DNA from: a virus
IMG/VR virus record: IMGVR_UViG_3300034060_001790
Location: 1-43,438 of that record
Length of the DNA stretch: 43,438 nucleotides
Direction: 5' to 3' (one strand)
The notes under the pieces are model-generated. The model searched no databases. It was not told the DNA's origin and was given only the letters and a program-made list of their open reading frames with translations. Below, piece after piece: positions 24,901-33,653 of the stretch. A program made the translations under genes and the position numbers. Each line of letters starts with the position of its first letter. The stretch's first letter is position 1.

Positions 24901-25352
24901 TGGTACCAGTATTAACATTCGGTCAAAGACAGCAAGCAATGAAAGGCCTACCTTTTTATGGAAGAGGTGACTTTAGTTTTGTGTCAAACCGCAGTGGTTT
25001 TACAAACGGTATATCAGTTCATCTATTACCTCTATCTGATCTATCATTACCTCAACAAATTGAAGTTGATGATTTTGATCAAGAAATAAAGAAACTCAAT
25101 AATCTATTTAAAAAAGGATCACGTCTTGGTGGAGTAGTTGTTAACTCAACCTTTAAAAACGCTAAAGGCAATCCAGATAGTATTATTGGAAAATTTGATA
25201 GTTTTAAAATTGATACTAAACATAAAACAATTAGAGCATTCATTAGGGATACAAATTCAATGAAACTAGTTGAAGTTTACCCAGAGACTCTATCTAAATT
25301 GAATGAGTCTAATTCACATCTAGCAAAAACCTTTCTAGGGTTTTTGATATAA
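24900..25352 (+). CDS. unknown protein
   Basis: 150 residues. Basic and mixed alpha/beta; it contains a segment FDSFKIDTKHKTIRAFIRD. No membrane segment and no recognised family. It immediately precedes the gp26-like baseplate gene and its stop codon lies within a small hairpin, so it probably ends a transcription unit or is partly attenuated there. Confidence 0.6.
   Translation: MVPVLTFGQRQQAMKGLPFYGRGDFSFVSNRSGFTNGISVHLLPLSDLSLPQQIEVDDFDQEIKKLNNLFKKGSRLGGVVVNSTFKNAKGNPDSIIGKFDSFKIDTKHKTIRAFIRDTNSMKLVEVYPETLSKLNESNSHLAKTFLGFLI
25324..25346 (+). terminator. weak hairpin at gene end
   Basis: CAAAAACC and GGTTTTTG pair with a 7-nt loop, ending just before the TAA. The following ATATAATTT is a poor T-tract, so termination may be partial or the hairpin may protect the 3' end. 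Confidence 0.35.
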
Positions 25353-25372
25353 TTTAATAAACAAAGTATTTA

Positions 25373-26401
25373 ATGGCAGAAGACACTAACGCTCCAATTG
25401 TGGAGGATGAAGCATTGGCCTTTTTAGAAAAGGAAGATGCAAAGTACGGCAAGAATACAAATGGACCAATTGATTCCAAACCAACTGAGCCAGTTTCTCC
25501 AATAAGCAGCTTAGGTCAAGCAATTTCGCTTCAACCTACTTCAACTGTTTCTGGAGCTAATGATAATTATTGGAAAAATATTCCATTAGAGAATTTACCA
25601 TCAAGGGGTATGTTCTACGCAGAAGGCTCAGAATTAACAATTAGAGCAGCAACCGTTTCTGAAATTAGGCATTGGTCTACCATTGATGAATCTGACGTAT
25701 TAGATATTGATGATAAATTAAATTTTATTATTGAAAAGTGTACTAGATTTAAAGTTAAAGGTGGTCAATCTTGGTTAACCTGGAGAGATATTGTTGAAGT
25801 AGATCGTCTCTATATTATTTTTATAATCCATGAAATTACCTTTCCTGAAGGTCAAAATGAACTTTCCACAAAAATGGAGTGTACTCAAACTTGTTCAGAA
25901 GATGGTGGTTGGTCAGATGATGTTAAGGTTAGAAGTAACATGTTACAGTTATTTGATATGCCTGAAGAAATTAATCAATGGTATTCTGCGCAGTATCGTT
26001 GTTTTGAAGTAGTTTCTCCAAAATTAAATGAGACCTTTTATTTGTATATGCCAACTCTTGGTGTAATTGAAAGACTTCGTAAACGGATTTCTGAAGCAAA
26101 ATCACAGAGTAAAACAATTGATAAATCATTTATTAAAGTTGCTCCATACCTTGTACAAGACTGGTCAAAATTCGGTCAACCTGAATATGCCGCAAGTCAA
26201 TCTGAAACTTTTAATTGGCACCTTAATAAATTTACATTTGTTACTAAGTTTGCTGAATTAATGCAAGGTTCAAGAGAAAGTGCCTTAACTACTGTCTGCC
26301 CTAAATGTGGATCAACATTATCCAGTTCAATTTTTTCGTCAGACAGCTTCACGATCAAAGATCTTTTCCTTATTTCAGGTAGACTTAATGAACTTATTTG
26401 A
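25373..26401 (+). CDS. baseplate hub assembly protein (T4 gp26-like)
   Basis: 342 residues. After a disordered Pro/Ser/Glu-rich N-terminus (1-65) comes NIPLENLPSRGMFYAEGSELTIRAATVSEIRHWS, the opening of the T4 baseplate protein family that includes gp26: 'LPS.G..Y..G....R..TV.E...'. Cys170/Cys174 and Cys309/Cys312 (MECTQTC and CPKCG) could form one zinc site joining the two halves. In T4, gp26 is needed for assembly of the central hub. The C-terminus overlaps the next small gene by 14 nt. Confidence 0.7.
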   Translation: MAEDTNAPIVEDEALAFLEKEDAKYGKNTNGPIDSKPTEPVSPISSLGQAISLQPTSTVSGANDNYWKNIPLENLPSRGMFYAEGSELTIRAATVSEIRHWSTIDESDVLDIDDKLNFIIEKCTRFKVKGGQSWLTWRDIVEVDRLYIIFIIHEITFPEGQNELSTKMECTQTCSEDGGWSDDVKVRSNMLQLFDMPEEINQWYSAQYRCFEVVSPKLNETFYLYMPTLGVIERLRKRISEAKSQSKTIDKSFIKVAPYLVQDWSKFGQPEYAASQSETFNWHLNKFTFVTKFAELMQGSRESALTTVCPKCGSTLSSSIFSSDSFTIKDLFLISGRLNELI

Positions 26402-26558
26402 GACTAATCGTCTCTTGGCCGTGAAGCTGAACCAATCGATTACTGAACTTTATTCATTACCTTTATATGAATATTTAAGTTACGTTAAATTTTTAGTAAA
26501 TGAATCTGGCGAAAATAGCCAGCAAACTTTTGAAATCCAGACTGGACTTGATGACTAA
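26388..26558 (+). CDS. small protein overlapping the gp26-like gene
   Basis: 56 residues from the ATG at 26388, in a different frame from the end of the gp26-like gene. Upstream in-frame ATGs lie further inside that gene. The sequence (LLAVKLNQSITELYSLPLYEYLSYVKFLVNE) forms a credible amphipathic helical protein, and a terminator follows at once, which supports it as a real last cistron. It could be a hub-assembly partner; no family recognised. Confidence 0.65.
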   Translation: MNLFETNRLLAVKLNQSITELYSLPLYEYLSYVKFLVNESGENSQQTFEIQTGLDD

Positions 26559-26581
26559 CTCTCTCAAGTCCTTCTTTTTTT
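26544..26581 (+). terminator. intrinsic terminator overlapping a stop codon
   Basis: GGACTTGA (26544-26551) pairs with TCAAGTCC (26564-26571) across a 12-nt loop that contains the TAA stop, followed by TTCTTTTTTT. It is directly followed by the ATAAATAAC box at 26583, so one unit ends and the next begins. Confidence 0.8.
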
Positions 26582-26582
26582 A

Positions 26583-26591
26583 ATAAATAAC
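26583..26591 (+). promoter_or_regulatory. ATAAATAAC late-promoter-like motif
   Basis: ATAAATAACTAAAAG, 26 nt before the GTG start at 26609 and immediately after a strong terminator. The best-placed example of the motif for a promoter role. Confidence 0.7.
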
Positions 26592-26608
26592 TAAAAGAAC
26601 CTAATTAA

Positions 26609-28036
26609 GTGAAATATAATTTAAACTATTTAACCATTTTTGAATTACTTCCGATTGGCGTAGATAATCAATCCGTTTTAGCAATTAGGGTTGTAAATAT
26701 TGAAACTGGAGCAATAGTTGCCAATGCTGAAGAACTTGGCTCTTTAAAAACTGCCTATAAATCAGCAATCCGCCAAATAAAAACTCAACTGGCTGAAGAA
26801 AAGATTGAGGGCGTAATTTTACCTAGCGTAACTCAAATAAATCAAGGAGTTACTAGCCTATCGCCGTCTGAGCCTTTGCCTGGAAGCCTTATCTCATCTA
26901 ATATTACTGAATTAACAACAGCTAATATTTTAGATAGCGCAATTAATAAATCAACCGCCCAAAGTACTATTCCAACTAGTGAAACTGTTTTATCAAAAGA
27001 AACCGCAAAACCTTCTCCTAATCTAGCCGCAACTGTAAATATTAAACCGGCTAGAATTGAACAGCCTTCACCTAAACCTGAGGATCAGACTAAATTAACT
27101 TCACCTAAACCTGAGGAGTCCACTAAATTAACTGCTCCCGAACAAACTAGTGCAATTGCTGCAACTAGTGGAAATGTTGTAGCTATTGCAAGTACTCCCG
27201 CTGTACAAGCGCAAGCACAATCTCCATCACTTACTAATACTACAATTAATAACGTTACTAAATCTGAATCTGCCGATAACTCAAATAGCATAGTCAATTT
27301 AACAAAGGTACTAAAAGATTCTATTTCTGAAAAGACTACTAGTTCAACAACGGTATCTGATTCTACAACTAAACTGCTTGAAACATTAACTGGAATACCT
27401 CAAGCCTTAACTAAAAATGAGACGTCAACTGTTAATCAAAAATCAACTAATTTAAGTTTACTAAATAAAACAAAAGAGTCAATTGATTCTAAAATTTCAA
27501 ACGTACTTAAGTCAACTGTTGATAATCAATCTACTTCAACTAAGGAAGATGAGCAGACTAAAACAAATCAGTCAATGTTAAATACTCTACTTGGAATATC
27601 AAATACATCTGACTCTACTGACGTTACTAAAACCAATATTAATAAAACAAATACAAATGAATCAGTTAATTTAAAATCTACTAAATTAGTTGAATCTGCT
27701 AGTGTAAAAAAAATATTGGAACCGGATAAAACATTAGAGAAGAGTGTAGGTAAATTATCTAAAGATTTACCAGCAGCTGTAAATAACCTAAGTTCGTCAG
27801 TTACCTCAATGAATCCTCAAACTAGTACGTCAAGCACAGTAACAAATGAAGGAACTAAAATTGATCAAAGTTCTAAAACTACAATTAATCAAAACTCTGG
27901 ACAAACTGGCCCTCAAGAACAAGCGGTTAAACCGGTAGAAGTATCTCAACTTCAACAAAGTAGCGATTTTTATCTACAGGGAATTTATGCGGCTCTTATG
28001 TCTGGCAAAATCAAAGTAAAACTTGAATATCAATAA
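26609..28036 (+). CDS. long Ser/Thr/Lys/Asn-rich disordered protein
   Basis: 475 residues from a GTG start, chosen because the N-terminal 70 residues (LNYLTIFELLPIGV, then LAIRVVNIETG) look folded and a terminator and promoter lie just upstream. Residues about 80-440 are low-complexity: Ser, Thr, Asn, Lys and Gln with a near-duplicate SPKPE segment. The last about 30 residues (FYLQGIYAALMSGKIKVKLEY) look folded again. A flexible linker joining two short binding ends would suit a scaffold or tether. The many Ser/Thr residues could also be glycosylated. No family recognised. Confidence 0.7.
   Translation: MKYNLNYLTIFELLPIGVDNQSVLAIRVVNIETGAIVANAEELGSLKTAYKSAIRQIKTQLAEEKIEGVILPSVTQINQGVTSLSPSEPLPGSLISSNITELTTANILDSAINKSTAQSTIPTSETVLSKETAKPSPNLAATVNIKPARIEQPSPKPEDQTKLTSPKPEESTKLTAPEQTSAIAATSGNVVAIASTPAVQAQAQSPSLTNTTINNVTKSESADNSNSIVNLTKVLKDSISEKTTSSTTVSDSTTKLLETLTGIPQALTKNETSTVNQKSTNLSLLNKTKESIDSKISNVLKSTVDNQSTSTKEDEQTKTNQSMLNTLLGISNTSDSTDVTKTNINKTNTNESVNLKSTKLVESASVKKILEPDKTLEKSVGKLSKDLPAAVNNLSSSVTSMNPQTSTSSTVTNEGTKIDQSSKTTINQNSGQTGPQEQAVKPVEVSQLQQSSDFYLQGIYAALMSGKIKVKLEYQ
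27067..27128 (+). repeat. short tandem duplication within the disordered protein
   Basis: Two adjacent copies, about 30 bp each, of CACCTAAACCTGAGGA... ending ...CTAAATTAACT, encoding SPKPEDQTKLT then SPKPEESTKLT. A recent in-frame duplication. Confidence 0.75.
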
Positions 28037-28266
28037 TGGAATATTTAACTGAAATAAAAGAAATCGTAACTGAATACGATAAAATAAATGCCGGCCTATC
28101 TGAATTAGAGAAAATGGCAAATCTATTAGAGATTAGGAAAAATGAGTTAATGCATGCACTAGACTCTAACCGACTAAAGGAGAAATCCCTAATAGATAAA
28201 ATAGTAGCGGAAACTGGCAAAGCCCCTGACTATTATAAAATTATGCTGGACTTAAATGAACATTAA
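28036..28266 (+). CDS. small coiled-coil protein
   Basis: 76 residues, start overlapping the previous stop by 1 nt (TAATG). Heptad-like helix through most of its length (GLSELEKMANLLEIRKNELMH). Likely an oligomeric coiled-coil accessory of the preceding protein. It overlaps the next gene by 11 nt. No family recognised. Confidence 0.7.
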   Translation: MEYLTEIKEIVTEYDKINAGLSELEKMANLLEIRKNELMHALDSNRLKEKSLIDKIVAETGKAPDYYKIMLDLNEH

Positions 28267-28888
28267 AGACTTACGTAAACTTGACTTTAAAACATTAGCT
28301 GTAATTGTACTAATTATCATTATTATCTTAATGAGAGCATGTGATGGTACTAGTACAAAAACTGGTGATACTGTTAAAATTGATGGTAAAAAATATGAAG
28401 TACTTAAACATGATATTGACACAGTTCTTGTACCACATGATACTGTGATTTATAGAAAAGGTAAAGATATTTACCATGAGAAACCAATATATGTACCAGT
28501 ACCAATGTCAGTAGATACACTTGCGGTATTAACTGATTATTATGCAAAACGCGTTTATATTGATACATTAAAATTAGCAGACTCATTAGGCTATATTGTA
28601 ATAAATGATACAGTTTCACAAAACTCATTATTAGGCAGATTATGGACTGCTCAAGTGAATAAAATACAAATAAAAGAAACTTTAATTGTTAAAGAACTTC
28701 CTAAGAATCAAGTATATATTGGATTAAGTGGAGGCTTTGATAAAGTAAATGTTGTTAATTTTATTGGACCTTCAATATTGTTAAAAACAAAAAGCGATAA
28801 AATATACAGCGTAGGAGTTGGCTACTCTGCTAGTAAAACAATCTCAATTCAAGGAAGTATTTACTGGAAAATTAAGCTAAAGAAATAA
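28256..28888 (+). CDS. membrane-anchored protein with beta-rich C-terminus
   Basis: 210 residues. Residues about 13-28 (TLAVIVLIIIIILM) form one membrane segment followed by RACDG. A charged middle has repeated DTV/DTL motifs. The last about 55 residues (VYIGLSGGFDKV, YSVGVGYSASK, SIYWKIKLKK) alternate like outer-membrane beta strands. Such two-part proteins occur in Bacteroidota phages; an envelope-spanning role such as lysis is possible. Unproven. Confidence 0.65.
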   Translation: MNIKDLRKLDFKTLAVIVLIIIIILMRACDGTSTKTGDTVKIDGKKYEVLKHDIDTVLVPHDTVIYRKGKDIYHEKPIYVPVPMSVDTLAVLTDYYAKRVYIDTLKLADSLGYIVINDTVSQNSLLGRLWTAQVNKIQIKETLIVKELPKNQVYIGLSGGFDKVNVVNFIGPSILLKTKSDKIYSVGVGYSASKTISIQGSIYWKIKLKK

Positions 28889-28900
28889 CAATTAAAAACA

Positions 28901-30844
28901 ATGACTTCTAAATTTGTAACCCTATCAGACTATTGTATATTGGAGTTTATGATGACTCCACTTGGGGACCCTGCTCCTAATATTGTTAATTCTGATTACT
29001 ATTTTGTTAAAAATAATAATGTAGATCTTTATCAGATTTATAATACCGACGCAGATGCAGCCGCTACTAAAAATGCTAGAGCCTCAAGCGTTGTACCAAT
29101 TGGCGAGTCTAGATTAGTTCAAGTTGACCTAACGTCAAATCCAATATATACTGCATACGATCCAAATATTATAGAATCTAGTGTATTACCTAGTTTATCA
29201 AGTGCACTAGTTATGGACACTATGAGGTTTCACTTTGCTTCAGGTTTTAACTTTACTGAAGTTGAGAATATTGTAGTTGGAGCAAGAGTAAAACTAAATA
29301 ATTTAAAGCAACTTCAAACTGCAAGTGTTTTAATTAATGCAGCATCTTATCAAGAGCTATTAACATTTAACACAAGACCTCTATTTTTAGCAAATACGGT
29401 TTATGATAAGTATGTTGATATTAAAGTTCCAAACTCAGCATACCTAGATGCAGACTTTGCTCAATTTGGAGTAGATTCATTTGAATCAGTTGTAACTGAA
29501 GGTACTGGTTTAATTGCAGGTTCTCCAATTACGGTATCGTTAGCCGAAGTAAGCTATGAACCATATTATGCAGATAATGGAGAAACTTATAATTTATATA
29601 GAGTTGTTTCCTATTTTGAAGGATCAGTTCCTCAAACTAACGACTTTGATAGTTTAGGCGCAGTTATTCAAGAAGCAGCAGACGGCGATTATATTGAATT
29701 TTTTGCAACATGGAATGGAGCATTTCCTGATCAATTAATTTCAAACTTAGATTCTCAAGGTACAGGAAATGATTGGATATTTGTACATCAACTTCAAGTA
29801 TATGAACAAAATGGCGGTAACTTTGTACCGGCTGGAAATTTTTTAGTATATCAAGAAGAGAATTTTGATGCTCCGTTAAGCTATAGACCAATCCTAAAAG
29901 GTGCAGGTTTTGCAGTATCAATGTCAATCGACTATACTCTTAGACTCTTAAATAAAAATACTGGTGACCAAGTTATTCGAACAGGTTCTATGAGCTTATT
30001 TAATCCTAACAAATATGGTAAGTATTTAGCTAAACTTGAATTAGCAGAAGCTCCTCAATCATTAAAAGTCTATAATAAAATTGTTCAAAAAAATATTGAT
30101 ATTACTAACTTATTTACTGGTAAAAAATTACCACCAACCACCTCAGCAGCAGGTGCTACAACAGGAGGTATTACCTTTGTGGATCGACCTGTGCAAGTAG
30201 CAGTTCCAACTTTTTATAAACAGGCAAATATCCGAATAAGTCAAAAAAATGCACTATTAAGGGCAACTGATGGTTCAGCTGAATTAATTTATGGCCAGGG
30301 AGAATTAATTATTCCAATAGACCCAACTGATAATTTTATAAAGATTGGGGTCTATGAAGAGAGCGTTTTAAACCCAGGAAGTCAAACTCCAGCTAATCTA
30401 AATAATAATTCAAAGTTTGCTCTTAATTTTGGAGCAGACGCAAAATATTCATATTCTTCATTACGCGACCCGGCCTTTGAAAATCCTAGCCAAGGCCAAA
30501 TTGCATTTAGAATACCAAAGGATCAAGCCAGAAAGATTTTAGACCTAACTGATCAAACTATGTACATATCATTAATTGCAGAAGATGGTACTGAAACTCT
30601 TTTATATACTGGTAAATGGTTACCGTCTAGTGACTATGCAACTATTTTAAGAGCAACCGAAGCTGCAAAAAATGCACTGCTTAATGATCCAGCAATAACA
30701 ATTGCTGGTTTAAATACAACTATTCAAACCTTAATATCAGAAAACGATGCTTTGAGAGCACGACTTAGTTCACCTAGGTCAGTTGCAACTAGCACAACTA
30801 GAAATGATAACGTTCAAAATATAAATACGCTAGCCAGTATGTAA
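28901..30844 (+). CDS. large unknown virion protein
   Basis: 647 residues, acidic, no membrane segments. Beta-rich through residues about 1-370 with Asn/Asp/Tyr-rich loops, a Thr/Gly/Ala-rich linker near 405-420 (PPTTSAAGATTGG), a second beta-rich domain to about 565, and a C-terminal coiled coil (NTTIQTLISENDALRARL) for oligomerisation. I first considered a tail sheath, but sheath motifs are not evident. A neck, collar or whisker-like protein would fit. It is the last gene before a triple promoter-like region. Confidence 0.7.
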   Translation: MTSKFVTLSDYCILEFMMTPLGDPAPNIVNSDYYFVKNNNVDLYQIYNTDADAAATKNARASSVVPIGESRLVQVDLTSNPIYTAYDPNIIESSVLPSLSSALVMDTMRFHFASGFNFTEVENIVVGARVKLNNLKQLQTASVLINAASYQELLTFNTRPLFLANTVYDKYVDIKVPNSAYLDADFAQFGVDSFESVVTEGTGLIAGSPITVSLAEVSYEPYYADNGETYNLYRVVSYFEGSVPQTNDFDSLGAVIQEAADGDYIEFFATWNGAFPDQLISNLDSQGTGNDWIFVHQLQVYEQNGGNFVPAGNFLVYQEENFDAPLSYRPILKGAGFAVSMSIDYTLRLLNKNTGDQVIRTGSMSLFNPNKYGKYLAKLELAEAPQSLKVYNKIVQKNIDITNLFTGKKLPPTTSAAGATTGGITFVDRPVQVAVPTFYKQANIRISQKNALLRATDGSAELIYGQGELIIPIDPTDNFIKIGVYEESVLNPGSQTPANLNNNSKFALNFGADAKYSYSSLRDPAFENPSQGQIAFRIPKDQARKILDLTDQTMYISLIAEDGTETLLYTGKWLPSSDYATILRATEAAKNALLNDPAITIAGLNTTIQTLISENDALRARLSSPRSVATSTTRNDNVQNINTLASM

Positions 30845-30890
30845 GTGTCAAATTGTATTCACAAATTTCATTAAATTAAACTGGGTTAAG

Positions 30891-30948
30891 ATAAATAACT
30901 GTACAAGTACAAGATAAATAAATTTAGCAGCAAAAGCTGATAAATAAT
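30891..30948 (+). promoter_or_regulatory. three tandem ATAAATAA boxes
   Basis: ATAAATAAC at 30891, ATAAATAAA at 30914 and ATAAATAAT at 30940, each preceded by G, in the 123-nt gap before the ATG at 30968. Spacing between copies is 23 and 26 nt; the last is 28 nt before the ATG. The rest of the gap holds only short palindromes such as GTACAAGTAC. Confidence 0.65.
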
Positions 30949-30967
30949 AAAAAAGACAAACGTTTCA

Positions 30968-32506
30968 ATGAACGGTCTCATACAAGAACTAACTAACGAG
31001 CTCAAAAATAATTCGAGCATAAGCTCTAATATCGCCGCAAAGGTAGTATTGGAATCAATTAATAACTCATTACTTTTGGGAGTTTCTCCTGATCAAATTT
31101 TAGAAAATTCTCTAAACACCTTAGAGCAATTTGCTAATGAACTAGTAAACGAAAATCTTAAAGAAGTAGTTGCTAAATTCAAAAAGATGGCAGACAAGCC
31201 AACTAAGCGTCTTCAAAATATGGCTAGCGAAGCTGGTCTTTCTTTAAAACTTAAAGCCTTAAAGGAAAGCGAAATTTACGCAGATCCTGTAGTTAAGCAC
31301 ACAGTTGCTAGATTAGAAGAAGCGGTTGCATCAATGCCGGAATACAGAGCTTTAACCTTCTTTTTTAATGGGTTATCTAAATTCTCTTATGATAAGACAG
31401 TTTCTACAATTTTAGAATCTCTTATTACTTACGTAAATGAAAATTCAGTAAAACTTGAAATCTTAAATTCAATTTATGAAATGCGAGTTACTGGTGCAAT
31501 TCTTTACAAAGATGCATGTGCTCTATTAGAAGAAGCTCTACTTGAAAATATTGAAACATCAGATTCATTAAAAATGAAATTACGTTCTCATGCTCAATTA
31601 CCAGTAGTTAATCAGTTAATTAATAAAATTAGCATGTTAGAATCAAAAAATACTGGGACCTTTAATTTAGGAATTGGTAATAGCGATTCACAAGTAAAAC
31701 CAATTATTGCACCATTCTATAAAATTAGCGAAAGCGATGCAATCGTTTTTGTTGATAATAAATTTATTAAAGTATCAGAAGATTCTGATCCATCTCAAAT
31801 GACAGCCGAAGAAGTTAAGGAATTCCCTGAGTTCTTTGAAACTTGCGAAGCTTTTGCAACTTTAAATTTTAAAGAGCACAGCACCGAGCTAGTATCTAAT
31901 TGTAGAAACTTAACCGTTGCATTTGGTATTAATGAAAATGGTACACTAAACTTAAAAATCAATAATTCAATTATTGAAAATATTAACAATATTAAATTGT
32001 CTGAAATTTTCTTAATGGAAGCTATTGAGACCCGTAATGCTCTTTCTAAATTGTTTAATAATTTAGATCTAGTAGTTAATCTTGAGTTTGGAAAAACTAT
32101 TATTAATGAAAGACTTGGAAGAGACTCAATTGTTCTTAACCTAGGCGAAGATATTTTTGTATTTGAAAAACTTGGAGAAACTAGAATTGTTAAGAAAATG
32201 AAAGGTTTAACTTTCCATAATTATGTTATGGAGAACTTTAAATATGATATTAGTGAAATGTATTCAATTCAATTAGAAGAGAGAGAAGCTAATATTAAAG
32301 CGTTTGATGTTGAAAAGAAAACAATTGAAGAAAATCTTGCTAAATTAGAAGAGTCAATCGCTAAAATTGAAGAGGCCCTATCTGATACAAGCATTACTAA
32401 CGATTATCAAGAAAAATTAACTGAACTTAAAGTATCTATCGAGAAAAACGTAAATGCTCTTAAGAGTCAGTATATTATAGTTGATCAATCCAAAAAAAAA
32501 GCATAA
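30968..32506 (+). CDS. unknown, probably abundant virion protein
   Basis: 512 residues. Helical N-terminal third (residues 1-220, Leu/Ala/Glu/Lys-rich), beta-rich middle (VKPIIAPFYKISESDAIVFVDNKFIKVSE and LTVAFGINENGTLNLKI) and a C-terminal coiled coil (residues about 435-500, EREANIKAFDVEKKTIEENL). No family recognised; a head or internal protein is possible. Three tandem promoter-like boxes suggest strong expression. The 3' end has nine A's read as AAA AAA AAA before GCA TAA, and the -1 frame stays open beyond the stop; see the slippery-site entry. Confidence 0.75.
   Translation: MNGLIQELTNELKNNSSISSNIAAKVVLESINNSLLLGVSPDQILENSLNTLEQFANELVNENLKEVVAKFKKMADKPTKRLQNMASEAGLSLKLKALKESEIYADPVVKHTVARLEEAVASMPEYRALTFFFNGLSKFSYDKTVSTILESLITYVNENSVKLEILNSIYEMRVTGAILYKDACALLEEALLENIETSDSLKMKLRSHAQLPVVNQLINKISMLESKNTGTFNLGIGNSDSQVKPIIAPFYKISESDAIVFVDNKFIKVSEDSDPSQMTAEEVKEFPEFFETCEAFATLNFKEHSTELVSNCRNLTVAFGINENGTLNLKINNSIIENINNIKLSEIFLMEAIETRNALSKLFNNLDLVVNLEFGKTIINERLGRDSIVLNLGEDIFVFEKLGETRIVKKMKGLTFHNYVMENFKYDISEMYSIQLEEREANIKAFDVEKKTIEENLAKLEESIAKIEEALSDTSITNDYQEKLTELKVSIEKNVNALKSQYIIVDQSKKKA
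32492..32500 (+). promoter_or_regulatory. A9 slippery run, candidate -1 frameshift or slippage site
   Basis: Nine A's aligned as three AAA codons, followed by GCA TAA. Moving back one base gives AAA AGC ATA AGT GAG and an open frame to 32796. The downstream domain has no ATG, GTG or TTG until 32572, which would remove its apparent first strand. No obvious strong stem-loop is seen just downstream, so polymerase slippage on A9 is as likely as ribosomal frameshifting. Confidence 0.5.
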
Positions 32507-32571
32507 GTGAGTCGGAAGATATCACTTTAGTTTCACCTACTTCTTCTAAATACATAACTGGCCAAGAGGTC

Positions 32572-32796
32572 ATGTTAAAATCAGGCCATACTGCCAAAAT
32601 TATTGGAATTGATCCAATTGCTAAAACCTATAAGGTTATGGGCTCTGATAATAAAGTTCAATCCGTTAAATCTGATGAGATTGAAAAGACTGAGCCTAGC
32701 CGATATGATGATTATCAAACAGCTGGACCAAATCCCGAAAATCCAAATGAGCTTTTAATTAAACAAAAGGACGTTAACGTAGACCAAAGCTTATAA
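32572..32796 (+). CDS. SH3/KOW-like domain, possible frameshift extension of the 30968 gene
   Basis: 74 residues from the first ATG; the open frame reaches back to the A9 run at 32492. The block GQEVMLKSGHTAKIIG followed by KTYKVMGSDNKVQSVKSDEIEK looks like a small SH3-type barrel in which YITGQEV, upstream of the ATG, would be the first strand. That favours translation as a C-terminal extension of the 512-residue protein through a -1 shift; independent initiation at 32572 remains possible. The C-terminus is polar and probably flexible. Confidence 0.6.
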   Translation: MLKSGHTAKIIGIDPIAKTYKVMGSDNKVQSVKSDEIEKTEPSRYDDYQTAGPNPENPNELLIKQKDVNVDQSL

Positions 32797-32801
32797 ACTG
32801 T

Positions 32802-32809
32802 AGTATAAT
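32802..32809 (+). promoter_or_regulatory. AGTATAAT promoter-like motif
   Basis: TGTAGTATAATTAG, 29 nt before the ATG at 32831. One of six similar boxes upstream of glycosylation, bS21, acidic-protein and ligase genes. Confidence 0.55.
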
Positions 32810-32830
32810 TAGTCTAAACAACAATTATAA

Positions 32831-33643
32831 ATGGCAGACGTATTATGTTCAATTGAAGAGGCTAGACAAAATGGAACCCTTCAGGTTTTCCAAAAGAAAA
32901 CCAAATATCACGATTATCAATTTCTAGTTAGGTCTGAGGAAGAGATTAAATTTAATGTCTCTCAAAATATTTCAACTAAACCAACTGGTGGTGAATATTT
33001 TAAACCTCTATTCATACCGCATTATGCGCAAAATGGAGGTCCACTAAACCTGGAAGATCTAAACCATGAAGATACATGGTTAGACGCTGGCGGCCATATC
33101 GGTATCTTTGCAACCCGTTTATTAACTCAATTTCCAAAAGTAAAGAAAGTCTATTCATACGAACCTTTCCATAATAATGTGGAGTTCCTAGAACAAAATG
33201 TTCAAATGAATGGCGTTCAAGATCGTTGTGAAATTATTGAAAAAGCAATTGTTGCAGATGATTCATCTGAAGTAGAATTTTACCTATCACAAGACTCTGG
33301 CAAGCATAGCGTGCATCACATTAGAGGTCGTCAGGTTACAACTGTCCCAGCTGAGAATATAAACACTATTATCAAAGAAAAGGGTATCACAGCCATCAAG
33401 ATGGACATTGAAGGGTTAGAGTATGATATGATTAAAGCCTTAAATCAAGAGAGCCTAGACCAAATTCGTCTCTTTATTGTTGAATACCATTTTCATTATA
33501 GTTGGTTATTGGAAAATCGATCAGCTAAATTTACTGAAATCCTTGATATTTTTAGAGCAAACTTTGGGCAATTATTTGTTAATCCACGTACAATAAACGG
33601 AAAGCATTTTATTACGCATTTTGCCGGTTTTAAAAATACTTAA
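32831..33643 (+). CDS. FkbM-family SAM methyltransferase
   Basis: 270 residues. SAM loop TWLDAGGHIGIFATRL (about residue 88-103), acidic ribose-binding YSYEPF, then KAIVADDSS and the FkbM hallmark AIKMDIEGLEYDMIKAL. FkbM enzymes O-methylate sugars or polyketides; stand-alone relative of the C-terminal domain of the 936-residue protein at 6897. It has its own AGTATAAT box and is followed by a glycosyltransferase gene, so it probably acts on a transferred sugar. Confidence 0.85.
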   Translation: MADVLCSIEEARQNGTLQVFQKKTKYHDYQFLVRSEEEIKFNVSQNISTKPTGGEYFKPLFIPHYAQNGGPLNLEDLNHEDTWLDAGGHIGIFATRLLTQFPKVKKVYSYEPFHNNVEFLEQNVQMNGVQDRCEIIEKAIVADDSSEVEFYLSQDSGKHSVHHIRGRQVTTVPAENINTIIKEKGITAIKMDIEGLEYDMIKALNQESLDQIRLFIVEYHFHYSWLLENRSAKFTEILDIFRANFGQLFVNPRTINGKHFITHFAGFKNT

Positions 33644-33653
33644 TCAAAAGTCG

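Noticed and set aside
28901-30844. Tail sheath protein call
   Set aside because: Length and position fit, but I see no sheath family motifs; left as unknown virion protein.
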